A program made the position numbers and the translations under genes. The notes beneath the pieces were generated by a model, which was not told the origin of the DNA, ran no database searches, and saw only the letters and a list, made by a program, of their open reading frames with translations. This document shows, piece after piece, positions 1 to 7,973 of a stretch of DNA of 64,000 nt. The DNA is from a bacterium. Lineage in GTDB: Bacteria; UBP15; UBA6099. Where the stretch lies: positions 62,001-126,000 of the forward strand of contig JAKQPS010000001.1 of assembly GCA_029564595.1 (NCBI GenBank), given 5' to 3'. How positions within the stretch are numbered: position 1 is the first letter of the stretch; each line of letters begins with the position of its first letter.

Positions 1-2571
1 GATTTTGTAGCTCTGGGAAACCATCTTGAAATCGAGCTTAAGAAGGACGTCTCCCCTTTCCGGGAAAGCGTCATAACAAGTGTATTTGCCGTTGCCCATG
101 ACTCTGTCTATCATCACGCCGTGGTCGTCGTTGATGTTGACGATATTGCCGTCCAAGCACGATTCCGGGAGCGCGGCTTTAACAGACGTCGAGCTGAAGT
201 TGAAAATAATTTTGTCGGAAAGATAGTATTTAAAGCCGTTGTTCCAAACGCTCAGGCTCAGCATCTCGCGCCGCGTGTTCACCATGCCGATGAAGTTGGA
301 GAGGACGGAGATGGAGGTTCCTTTGGAACTGTTGCTGCTCAGCCCGTAAGCGACCGCGCCGGGGTCGAAATACATAGGTTTGATTTCGCCGCCTGTCAAA
401 TACATGGAATTGAACGAGTAGTTTTGATCCTGTATCTTGTCTATCGACACTCTGCCGAGATAAAGCTCCATGCTCTGGATGGATATCGGGAGGAAAGAAA
501 GGCCGCTGAGGAGATCGCCGCCCGATGATTCTTTTTCGTCTTTGTCGAAATCGCTTCCACCGGCCGAGCCTAGGTCCAGTCCGGGGAGTCCGAAATATTT
601 CGTCACGAATTCGGGGCCGAGGCGGGCGTAACCGAGGGGAAACACGCTGACCGGGCCTCTCGAAAAATCAAGAAGCACTAGGAACGCGTCGTCCTGTTCG
701 TTCCTCTCCTTGGACGGAAACCATTTTCCGTATTTCAAGCTCATGTCGTTCGTGTCGACGATTTCAGAGCCTTCGGGCAGGCTGTCCTCGTCCATCCATG
801 CCGGGAGGTATGTTCCGTCCTTCACCACTCCGTATGCCGGTTTGAAATATGTGCTGTGCGCGTACTCTGTCGTTACGGTCACGCCGAACTTGGTGGGATA
901 TCTAATGAATACGCTGGTGACGCTGTTTTTTTCCGGGGGCAGGCAGAACAGGTCTTTGTACACTTCGTCGTTGGCTGCCTGATTGGAAAGAGATGGGTCG
1001 GGCCAGTTGTTCAGGTCTATCCATCTGCCCGGCTCGCAACCGGTTATGTAGTTGCCCATCTTGCCGTAGAAGTTAGTGTGTGGGTCGTCAAACATGAATA
1101 TTTTTTGGATGTTGCCCATCGACGCCGGCTCTCCGAACACGCTTCCCTGCATGTTGAACCCGTATAAGTATCTATCGTATATAGTGTCGTCTCCGTGTTT
1201 GTACGGAACTGCCGATCCCATAAAAAACGGGTAGTGTTGAGCCACTCGTCCGCCGAACATATTCAGGTTATAGTCGTTCAGCTTGAAGCTTGCGTTGAGG
1301 CCCTGAACCTGCCTTCCGAATATCGTCAGGGGCGAATACATCACCGAGTTGTCGCCGGCGCTCAGTGTTTCGAGCCTTGTGTTCTTCATCTTGGACGGGT
1401 CCTGCGGCTTGTTGATGTATTTCAACGAAACGTTTCTTATTGTCAGGGGCGTGTTGGAGCCTTCGATATAACCGAAGTAGCCTCTTCTTCCGCCGAGACT
1501 CGTATAGGCTTCAAACTCGGAAGAAAAAGTCATGTTCGCGTCCGCGTCGGGCTTGCTGTCCATCTTCAGTTTCAGCCTGTTATAAAGCTTGGTGATTCCA
1601 TAAGTCGGAGTGTCTACTTTTTCGTATTTCATTTTATCGGTGTTGCTGTCGTAATACGCCACTTGAGATTCGATGTAGTCCTGCGTGGGTTCCTGTGTTT
1701 TGAAATAAAAGTCGTCGACCCCGGTTATCTTGAACCGCTCGTCTTCGCGTTTGAGGGCGTTGATGGAGCGTTCGTTTTTAAGAGCTATTTTTTCGACGTC
1801 TTTCGTTTTCTTTTCAAGGTTCTTGTTCGTTTCCTTCATTTCCTTCTGGAAATCGTTGACAAGGTTTTCGATAGTGTCGATTTCTTTCTGAGAAAGTTCG
1901 ATTGATTTCTTGACCTCTTCGAGTTTTTCCTCCCATTGAGGTTCGGGAGGAGCGGGAGGTTCGGCTTGAGGTTCCGGCTCCGGTTCGGATGGGTTTGCCG
2001 GCTCTTCAATAATTTTCATCGCGCGGGGGCCGGTCCGGGTAAGGGTCACATTTCCGCCTTCGGCGCGAATGGTGACATCTTTGTTCGGCGGCGTCACAAG
2101 AGAAGGCAGCGGAGGGGCGACTCTTCTGATAGCGGCTTCAGGCCGAGCGGAAGGCTGTGAAATCTGTCCGACTGAGATTTCGGCGGGTTTTTGAGATCTC
2201 ACAAGCCGGCTGGAGGTTATCTGTCCCGTTCCGTGCCATTCTAGGTAGGAATCCAGCAGTTTGTTGACCGCGACGGCCATTTCTCTTCTTGTCATCGGCT
2301 CGGAGCTGTTCAGCTTGGAAGCGTCGTACCCGTCCAGCATTCCTAGGGAGGCGAAGTGGGAAACGGCTCCGTAAGACCAGTGATTTCTGGGGATAAGCGA
2401 GTCTGGGCCTTGAATGTGGTTGTACAGCCTGTCGAGTTGCTCGAAGGTGTCGCCGGACATCTCGACCGGGGGCTTTTCGATGCTGACGGAATCGGCGCGC
2501 GCTGAGACGGCGCAGAGTGCGCAGAAAAGAGCCGCCGCTATTGCGCATGATATATGGGATGGTTTTTTCAT
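1..2571 (-). CDS. SLH-domain outer-membrane protein (3' end outside window)
   Basis: An open frame runs from ATG at 2571 leftward off the window edge; 857 codons are visible and no stop is reached. Parts in order: signal peptide (about 1-26, ending ARA), one S-layer-homology-type domain (about 45-110, with HWSYGAVSHFASLGMLDGY), a Pro/Glu linker (about 190-212), a Glu/Lys-rich coiled coil (about 213-275), then a long aromatic-rich stretch of alternating strands typical of an outer-membrane beta-barrel. In SLH porins (OmpM, Slr-type) the SLH part binds peptidoglycan-linked polymer and the barrel sits in the outer membrane. I infer the same tethering/porin role. The start is supported by the signal peptide; the ribosome site is weak. 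A promoter lies just upstream on this strand. Confidence 0.8.
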   Translation of the reverse strand, partial: MKKPSHISCAIAAALFCALCAVSARADSVSIEKPPVEMSGDTFEQLDRLYNHIQGPDSLIPRNHWSYGAVSHFASLGMLDGYDASKLNSSEPMTRREMAVAVNKLLDSYLEWHGTGQITSSRLVRSQKPAEISVGQISQPSARPEAAIRRVAPPLPSLVTPPNKDVTIRAEGGNVTLTRTGPRAMKIIEEPANPSEPEPEPQAEPPAPPEPQWEEKLEEVKKSIELSQKEIDTIENLVNDFQKEMKETNKNLEKKTKDVEKIALKNERSINALKREDERFKITGVDDFYFKTQEPTQDYIESQVAYYDSNTDKMKYEKVDTPTYGITKLYNRLKLKMDSKPDADANMTFSSEFEAYTSLGGRRGYFGYIEGSNTPLTIRNVSLKYINKPQDPSKMKNTRLETLSAGDNSVMYSPLTIFGRQVQGLNASFKLNDYNLNMFGGRVAQHYPFFMGSAVPYKHGDDTIYDRYLYGFNMQGSVFGEPASMGNIQKIFMFDDPHTNFYGKMGNYITGCEPGRWIDLNNWPDPSLSNQAANDEVYKDLFCLPPEKNSVTSVFIRYPTKFGVTVTTEYAHSTYFKPAYGVVKDGTYLPAWMDEDSLPEGSEIVDTNDMSLKYGKWFPSKERNEQDDAFLVLLDFSRGPVSVFPLGYARLGPEFVTKYFGLPGLDLGSAGGSDFDKDEKESSGGDLLSGLSFLPISIQSMELYLGRVSIDKIQDQNYSFNSMYLTGGEIKPMYFDPGAVAYGLSSNSSKGTSISVLSNFIGMVNTRREMLSLSVWNNGFKYYLSDKIIFNFSSTSVKAALPESCLDGNIVNINDDHGVMIDRVMGNGKYTCYDAFPERGDVLLKLDFKMVSQSYKI

Positions 2572-2642
2572 ACTATGTATCTGAATCTTTCTTCTTTATT
2601 TAATTGCTTTTCAAATAAAAAATAACCGCAAAGGTCATGGTG

Positions 2643-2671
2643 ATTTTATCAAATGCCGTATTTAAATTCAA
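2643..2671 (-). promoter_or_regulatory. sigma70-type promoter for the SLH protein gene
   Basis: On the minus strand TTGAAT (2671-2666) is followed after 17 bases by TAAAAT (2648-2643). This is 4/6 and 5/6 of the consensus, with ideal spacing, about 70 bases ahead of the ATG at 2571. Confidence 0.5.
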
Positions 2672-2704
2672 TGAAATAGGGTTGAAAAAAAATAAGTTTT
2701 TTTA

Positions 2705-2733
2705 TTGTAAACGGAAAATTAGTCTGCTAGAAT
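2705..2733 (+). promoter_or_regulatory. sigma70-type promoter for rplU-rpmA
   Basis: TTGTAA (2705-2710), 17-base spacer, TAGAAT (2728-2733). It gives a leader of about 48 bases before rplU, in which GCCT (2744-2747) and AGGC (2754-2757) could form a small hairpin. I cannot tell whether this hairpin mediates L21 feedback control. Confidence 0.55.
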
Positions 2734-2787
2734 GATTCGGCTTGCCTGAAGGAAGGCGGGCTGTTACACTATTTACGGGGTGAAGGC

Positions 2788-3102
2788 ATGTCAGCGATAA
2801 TAAAGATAGGCGGAAAGCAGTTTACGGTCAAGGAAGGCGACGTCATCCGCGTGGAAAAGATGGACGGGGAGCTTGGCCAGACGGTGAAGATAGACACGGT
2901 GATGGCGTTGATCGGGGGAGAAGAGCCGAAGTTTGGCGCTCCATTCGTTCAAGGAGCCAGCGTTGAAGCCAGAGTTAAGCGGCAGGGCCGCGCGAAGAAA
3001 ATCTTCGTCTTCAGGTACAAACCCAAAAAACGAATCAGGACGAAGACGGGGCACAGGCAGCATTATACTGAGCTTGAGATAGACAAAATCATCACGGCAT
3101 AA
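2788..3102 (+). CDS. rplU: 50S ribosomal protein L21
   Basis: A 104-residue protein of normal L21 length. It shows the family opening [17 protein letters not shown] and the basic C-terminal part with [12 protein letters not shown], which contacts 23S rRNA. L21 is a structural protein of the large subunit. A ribosome site (GGGGTGAAGG) ends one base before the ATG region and the start matches the family N-terminus. It is followed 47 bases later by rpmA, the usual bacterial pair. The frequent third partner obgE is absent, and a terminator closes the two-gene unit. Confidence 0.97.
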   Translation: MSAIIKIGGKQFTVKEGDVIRVEKMDGELGQTVKIDTVMALIGGEEPKFGAPFVQGASVEARVKRQGRAKKIFVFRYKPKKRIRTKTGHRQHYTELEIDKIITA

Positions 3103-3149
3103 ACGACAAGGATGTCCGGAGCGGTTTATCCGGGCGCGGAGGCATAGAG

Positions 3150-3404
3150 ATGGCGCATAAAAAAGGTCAAGGAAGCTCGACAAACGGACGCGACAGCCAG
3201 CCGAAGATGCGCGGCGTCAAAAAGTTCGGCGGAGAAGTGGTGAAGCCGGGCAATATCATCATCCGCCAATGCGGCACGAAAATCATGCCGGGCAGCAACG
3301 TCGGCATGGGCAAAGACTACACCATTTATTCTCTAATAGATGGCAGGGTGGAGTTCGAGCGCGTGGGCAAGAACAGGAAGAAAGTCAGCGTCACCGCCGG
3401 TTGA
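3150..3404 (+). CDS. rpmA: 50S ribosomal protein L27
   Basis: An 84-residue protein with the typical L27 N-terminus [16 protein letters not shown] and the [18 protein letters not shown] core. L27 reaches into the peptidyl-transferase centre with its flexible N-terminal arm. The arm begins directly after Met, with no cleavable extension. In Firmicutes L27 carries such an extension and is trimmed by Prp, so this gene argues for a non-Firmicute host. It is co-transcribed with rplU. Confidence 0.97.
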   Translation: MAHKKGQGSSTNGRDSQPKMRGVKKFGGEVVKPGNIIIRQCGTKIMPGSNVGMGKDYTIYSLIDGRVEFERVGKNRKKVSVTAG

Positions 3405-3450
3405 TAGACCGACTCGCGAACGCCGCGAGAAGCGATTTCTGAAATAAACA

Positions 3451-3478
3451 AGCGCGATCCCCAAGGTCGCGCTTTTTT
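3451..3478 (+). terminator. Rho-independent terminator after rpmA
   Basis: AGCGCGA (3451-3457) pairs with TCGCGCT (3467-3473), a further CC/GG pair lies inside, and six T follow (3473-3478). It sits about 46 bases after the rpmA stop. Confidence 0.85.
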
Positions 3479-3538
3479 CATGCCATGACCGCGAGGGGTT
3501 GGTTGATTAAACTGGATTTGGAAACGCCGCTCTTACGA

Positions 3539-3566
3539 AAAAAGCGATTTGTTTTTTTCGCTTTTT
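3539..3566 (+). other. A/T-flanked hairpin in the leader of the receiver/XRE gene
   Basis: AAAAAGCGA (3539-3547) is the exact reverse complement of TCGCTTTTT (3558-3566), with a T-rich loop. It ends next to the ribosome site TGAGG (3566-3570) and 10 bases before the ATG at 3577. It may be a leaky terminator or a structure affecting translation of that regulator. Only the inverted repeat is seen; the role is inferred. Confidence 0.4.
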
Positions 3567-3576
3567 GAGGTTTAAT

Positions 3577-4170
3577 ATGGATATGCCGGAGCCGAGAGAT
3601 ATCAGGATAGTCGTTTACGACAGGAACGCGCCTTTCGCGGAGTCGGCGCGCGACTATCTGCGCGGACTTGGATACAGGGCGGAAGCGGCGGCGGCCCCCG
3701 GCGAAGCGATGCGGGCGCTTAAATCTGGCCGCTGTCAGGTTCTCGTTGCCGAGGCGGACTATTCGGACCCGTCCGACCTCGTCGCTCAGGCTTCGGTTGA
3801 ATTCCCCAATCTTTGCGTGGTCGCGATGACGGATATGCCTCTCGAAGATGGGACGAACAGGTGGCCGACCGCGTTTGCCCGCATTAAGAAACCCTTTCCG
3901 TTCCAAAAACTGGCCGACATTCTGGATAGGGCGATAACGCTCGACAGGATTTTTTTTGATCTGGAAGAAAGGGTAATGAACAATATCGGCAGGAGATTGC
4001 GCGCGGCGAGAAGAATGAGGGGGCTGACTCTCGCGGAGCTTTCAGAGCGGGCGGGACTGTCGGCAAGCCTGATTTCAAAAATCGAGACTGCGAGCGCCGC
4101 GCCGTCCGTGTCCTCTCTCGTCAAATTATCGAGAATTCTCGATATCAGAATAGCAAGCCTTTTCGAATAG
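3577..4170 (+). CDS. Receiver-like domain fused to XRE-type DNA-binding domain
   Basis: A 197-residue regulator. Residues 8-120 align with response-regulator receivers: Asp15 in the acidic pocket, Thr85 after strand 4, and the Lys105-Pro106 pair. At the end of strand 3 (QVLVAEADYS) the expected phospho-acceptor Asp appears to be Glu59; Asp61 is the only nearby Asp. Residues 137-197 form a classic XRE/Cro helix-turn-helix (TLAELSERAGLSASLISKIE). Glu at that site often mimics phosphorylation, so this may be a phosphorylation-independent receiver. The ATG at 3577 is preferred because TGAGG lies six bases upstream. Neighbours give no target. XRE output on a receiver is uncommon. Confidence 0.8.
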   Translation: MDMPEPRDIRIVVYDRNAPFAESARDYLRGLGYRAEAAAAPGEAMRALKSGRCQVLVAEADYSDPSDLVAQASVEFPNLCVVAMTDMPLEDGTNRWPTAFARIKKPFPFQKLADILDRAITLDRIFFDLEERVMNNIGRRLRAARRMRGLTLAELSERAGLSASLISKIETASAAPSVSSLVKLSRILDIRIASLFE

Positions 4171-4221
4171 GCGGGCGGAAGTTTCGGGGGACGCGCCGTG
4201 TTTGCCGAAACGCAATATGCG

Positions 4222-5628
4222 TCATTCGGTTCCGGGTTTTGCCGGTTCCTGCGGCGCCGGCTCCGCGGGCAGTCCTAAATCCAGAATCAGGTCGGCCGCC
4301 TTTATCTCGCCGGATTCTATCTTTCTGCCCTCCTCGATAAGCTCGTCAATTTTCATCTCGCGCTGTTCTTTCGCCCAGACATCGAACAGTTCCTGAGAGC
4401 GTTTTTCGAAGGAGCGCAATTGGTCGGCGATTCCCTGAATGTCAGGGTTGTTGTCTCCGCTTCGCACGTAGCCGTCGAGGCTTGCGGCGGTCTCGCCGAG
4501 GAGGGAAGCCGTGCTCAGGCATTTCGTGTGCACAAGATAGTAGTACTCCGATTTCGGCGCTAGGCTCTGGTAACAGTCGTACACCTTTTTAGAGTTTTCC
4601 GCCATCTCGGTCAGTTCCGGAATTTGTTTTCCCATGAAGGACCCGGCTCTCGAATTGAGCCGGTTGATGAATCCCTGCATCTCCGTGTAAACGATCATGA
4701 AATTTTGGTCGCAGTCCTTGCGCTTCATGATGTATTCGATTGTCTCGACGCGTTCGGCCAGAGCGTAGACTCTGGTTCTGAGACTTGCCAGATAAGGGGT
4801 CTCGTCTGTGAATACGGATATCCGTTCGACCTCGGTTTTTGCTTCCTTGAATTTGTTGAGGGCAAGGTAGGTTTCGATGAGGCGGACGGAGATGTCCGAG
4901 CGGTTGAGGTCGTGAGCGAGAGCGGCGAGGAAACATTTCTGCGCGTTTTCAAAATCGCCTATAGCGAAATAGGCTTCTCCAAGGGCGTGGTTGATTCGGA
5001 TGGAGTCTTTGCGTCCCGCGCCCTTGAGGGCTTTTTTCAGATACGAGACGGCTTCCTTGTGTTTTTTGTCGTGGAGCCGGATGAGGCCCATGTGCTGGTT
5101 GGCGCGCCTGTCGTTCTCGTCGGCTTTCAGAGCCAATAAAAGGGATTTTTCCGATTCCGGATAATTATTTTTAAAATAGAGGATTTCGCCGCGCATTGAG
5201 TGGAGCGGGGCGGAGTTCTTATGCCATTTGACGGCCTTGTCCACAGCTTCGAGCGCGCCGTCGCTGTTGTCCTGAGCGCTCCTGCATTCGGCCAGAAGCA
5301 GCCACGCTTGAAGGTTTTTCGGTCTCCTGCGGGTCAGCTTCGCGGCTTGCTCTTCGCAGGATTCGTATTGTCCGGTGCGCAACTTCTGTTCGGCCAGTTT
5401 TTGTCCGCGGTGCGAGCTGAATGCCATATACCCGGCGGAGAGAAAATAGAAAGCGATTGCGCCGCCGACGATGAGGATGAAGAGTTTCCAGTTGTCCTGA
5501 ATTTTTAATGGCGGACGATTTGAGCCGCCGGTGGCGGCGGGGGCAGGCTTCGCAGTTGTGTTCGCTCCGCATTCGGGACAGAATTTCAGTCCTTCCCGCA
5601 ACTCGGCTCCGCATTTATCGCATTTCAT
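4222..5628 (-). CDS. Zinc-ribbon, membrane-anchored TPR protein
   Basis: A 468-residue protein. Cys3, Cys6, Cys17 and Cys20 form a zinc ribbon of the kind found at the N-terminus of many membrane proteins. One membrane helix follows (about 49-66). Residues 75-280 are tetratricopeptide repeats (for example ALLALKADENDRRANQHMGL), so this part likely binds other proteins. The C-terminal 180 residues are helical, of unknown kind, with a Pro/Glu tail. With the ribbon in the cytoplasm, the TPR part would lie outside the inner membrane. The gene is convergent with the receiver/XRE gene, 51 bases away. No specific function can be assigned. Confidence 0.8.
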   Translation of the reverse strand: MKCDKCGAELREGLKFCPECGANTTAKPAPAATGGSNRPPLKIQDNWKLFILIVGGAIAFYFLSAGYMAFSSHRGQKLAEQKLRTGQYESCEEQAAKLTRRRPKNLQAWLLLAECRSAQDNSDGALEAVDKAVKWHKNSAPLHSMRGEILYFKNNYPESEKSLLLALKADENDRRANQHMGLIRLHDKKHKEAVSYLKKALKGAGRKDSIRINHALGEAYFAIGDFENAQKCFLAALAHDLNRSDISVRLIETYLALNKFKEAKTEVERISVFTDETPYLASLRTRVYALAERVETIEYIMKRKDCDQNFMIVYTEMQGFINRLNSRAGSFMGKQIPELTEMAENSKKVYDCYQSLAPKSEYYYLVHTKCLSTASLLGETAASLDGYVRSGDNNPDIQGIADQLRSFEKRSQELFDVWAKEQREMKIDELIEEGRKIESGEIKAADLILDLGLPAEPAPQEPAKPGTE

Positions 5629-5761
5629 TCGGGCGTCCTGTCCTTATGTCCGGCTGTCATATCTCTACCATTATAATATTGTTCGACTTCAAATGTAAGA
5701 AGAGCGGGCTTATGAAAATTTATATGAAAAATGGGGTTGTAAGAACCGACAAACGTGATGT

Positions 5762-5790
5762 TTGCGCGCGGGCGGAGAAATAGATAAAAT
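5762..5790 (+). promoter_or_regulatory. Possible promoter for the GH31 gene
   Basis: TTGCGC (5762-5767), 17 bases, TAAAAT (5785-5790), 27 bases before the GH31 start. The -10 is good and the -35 is poor (3/6). Confidence 0.35.
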
Positions 5791-5817
5791 GTATACCTTG
5801 TTAAGGAGGCTGTGCGC

Positions 5818-7878
5818 ATGAAAATAATGAAGATTAGGGCTTTTGTTTCAATAATATTTTTCGCGGCGCTAGCGGCTTCTGCGGCGCGGGCGGCGGACGG
5901 CATCCGGCTGGATTTCACCGACGGCGGCGCGGCGGCGGTTACTGTCGGCGGCCGGCCTCATTTCTCCCTTGCCGCAGTTTCTTTGCAGACATTCGAGCCG
6001 TCAGTGTCTATGCAGTTCGGATTCTTTAAGCGCTCGAAGAAGAACCTTGCGAAAGAGAATCTTGTTATGACAGGCTCCGCAGGGGGCGGGGTAAAACTTT
6101 CGACATCTCAGGGAGCCGACGCGGGTGAAGTAAGGCTGGAGCGCACGGCAGCTGGCAACGCGAGGCTTATTGTGGAAATTGCAGACGGGATTCCTGTTTC
6201 CGCGGTGGAACTGATTTTTTCGGGCGGGCAGGACGACAGGTACTGGGGGTTCGGCGAACAATACAACTTCATCGACATGAAAGGCCGCGCGGTTCCCATC
6301 TGGGTTCAGGAGCAGGGAGTGGGCAGGTTGGAGAAGCCGACGATGCCTTATCATGGAAAGTTTACGGATTCATATTTTCCGATTCCATACATGATGGACC
6401 CCGCAAAAGGCAGAGGGCTGCTGGTGGAGAACACGGGCTATATCGAGTTCAACTTCGGCGGAAAACCGGGGATGTGGAAGGTGGAGGTGTGGGATGACAG
6501 GCGTGTATCGATGCTGATGTTCGGGGGGCCGCGCCCGGCGGACGTGGTCAGGCAGTTGACGGCGGAGACGGGCAGGGCGACGACGGCTCCGCCGGACTGG
6601 GCGCTCGGGGGCGTGTGGATTTCGGCTCAGGGCGGCATGGACGAGGTCTCCCGCCGCGTAGAGTCGGCGCTCGACGCGGGCATCCCGGTGTCGGCTGTCT
6701 GGAGTCAGGATTGGGTGGGCAGGCGGCATTTCGGCGCGGGCAACTACGGCGTCAACTATCGGTGGTTCCATGACGAGGAGTATTACCCCGGACTGAAGGA
6801 GAAAATCGCGGATTTCAACAGCAAGGGCGTGCGTTTTCTGGCGTATTTCAACCCGTTCGTGATAGAAGAAAACAAGCATTTCAAAGAGATGGCGGACAAG
6901 GGATATCTTGTGAAAAATGCGGACGGCGAGCCTTATGTGTTCCAGATAATCACGTTCAAAGGCGGGCTTATAGACGTGACGAATCCGGGGGCTGCGGAGT
7001 ATTTCAAGGAATACGCAAAGGCGGCGACGGACATGGGAATCAGCGGCTGGATGGCGGATTTCGGAGAGTGGCTTCCGTACGACGCGCGACTGCATGACGG
7101 GGACGCGCGGCTGTTTCACAATCTCTACGCGACGCAGTGGCACAGGATAAACCGGGAGGCGCTGGAAGAGGCGTATCCCGACGGGGATTTCGTTATGCTC
7201 ACGAGGTCTGGCTATACATACGAAAGGCCTGTGGCTCAGGTGGTTTGGGCGGGAGACCAAGAGGCGGACTGGCACGACGGGGACGGTTTTCCGACGGTGG
7301 TGACGGCGGGGCTTACCGCGGGCCTCAGCGGAATCCCGTTTTTCTCTCACGACATCGCCGGGTTTTCGGGGGGGCCGAGCGAGAAGGAACTTTTCTTGCG
7401 CTGGACGGAGCTTGGCGCTTTCACCCCGGTGATGCGGACTCACTGCGGACTCCAGAAATTAAAGAATCACAGGTTCGACACCGACGAGGAGACGCTGGCG
7501 CATTTCAGGAAGTTCGCTCTGGTTCACCGCGCGCTGCTTCCCTATATGAAAAGGCTTTCCGAGACCGCGCTCAAGACCGGGCTTCCTCTGATAAATCACA
7601 CCGTGTTGATAGACCCGGAATGGGAAAAGTCGCTGGAGGCGCACCAGCAGTGGATGCTCGGCCCGGACATCCTGATAGCTCCCGTGACGGCCAAAGGCGC
7701 TTCGAGCGTAGAAGCGCATCTACCGTTCGGAAAGTGGGAAAGGCTTTCGACGGGGGAGATTTTTGAGGGCAGAAGTTCCATCGAGGCCGCCGCGCCTGTG
7801 GGCGACCCGGCGGTTTTCGTCAGAGCCGGGGCCATGCCGGAAGTCGTAGCTGAAATCAGGGACATCCTTTCCCGCTGA
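5818..7878 (+). CDS. Secreted glycoside hydrolase family 31 alpha-glycosidase
   Basis: A 686-residue enzyme with signal peptide (about 1-26, ending ARA), an N-terminal beta-sandwich and a GH31 barrel. The nucleophile is Asp414 in GWMADFGEWLP and the acid/base is Asp480 in VVWAGDQEADW. These motifs and the QDWVGRR segment closely resemble the YihQ sulfoquinovosidase clade. However, the Arg/Trp pair that in YihQ (from memory, Arg301 and Trp304, motif KRVMW) reads the sulfonate is replaced by a GAGNYGVNYRW stretch. The substrate is therefore probably a non-sulfonated alpha-glucoside or xyloside, acting in the periplasm or outside the cell. AAGGAGG (5803-5809) eight bases before the ATG fixes the start. 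No sugar-transport genes flank it. Confidence 0.88.
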   Translation: MKIMKIRAFVSIIFFAALAASAARAADGIRLDFTDGGAAAVTVGGRPHFSLAAVSLQTFEPSVSMQFGFFKRSKKNLAKENLVMTGSAGGGVKLSTSQGADAGEVRLERTAAGNARLIVEIADGIPVSAVELIFSGGQDDRYWGFGEQYNFIDMKGRAVPIWVQEQGVGRLEKPTMPYHGKFTDSYFPIPYMMDPAKGRGLLVENTGYIEFNFGGKPGMWKVEVWDDRRVSMLMFGGPRPADVVRQLTAETGRATTAPPDWALGGVWISAQGGMDEVSRRVESALDAGIPVSAVWSQDWVGRRHFGAGNYGVNYRWFHDEEYYPGLKEKIADFNSKGVRFLAYFNPFVIEENKHFKEMADKGYLVKNADGEPYVFQIITFKGGLIDVTNPGAAEYFKEYAKAATDMGISGWMADFGEWLPYDARLHDGDARLFHNLYATQWHRINREALEEAYPDGDFVMLTRSGYTYERPVAQVVWAGDQEADWHDGDGFPTVVTAGLTAGLSGIPFFSHDIAGFSGGPSEKELFLRWTELGAFTPVMRTHCGLQKLKNHRFDTDEETLAHFRKFALVHRALLPYMKRLSETALKTGLPLINHTVLIDPEWEKSLEAHQQWMLGPDILIAPVTAKGASSVEAHLPFGKWERLSTGEIFEGRSSIEAAAPVGDPAVFVRAGAMPEVVAEIRDILSR

Positions 7879-7973
7879 ACAGGCGTCTTTCCAACTCGTT
7901 CCGTCATCAGCCTTGTTCGTATATAATTGAGAAAAACGGCGCTGATTACCCGCGCGTTTTGATTGGCTGACGC

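Noticed and set aside
121-2160. Several plus-strand frames in the first 2.2 kb
   Set aside because: They are antisense to one continuous minus-strand SLH protein frame that starts at 2571 and leaves the window at its left edge.
6370-7443. Long minus-strand frame opposite the GH31 gene (357 codons)
   Set aside because: It lies wholly inside a clear GH31 enzyme on the other strand; Arg/His/Pro-rich translation is the usual mirror of GC-rich codons.
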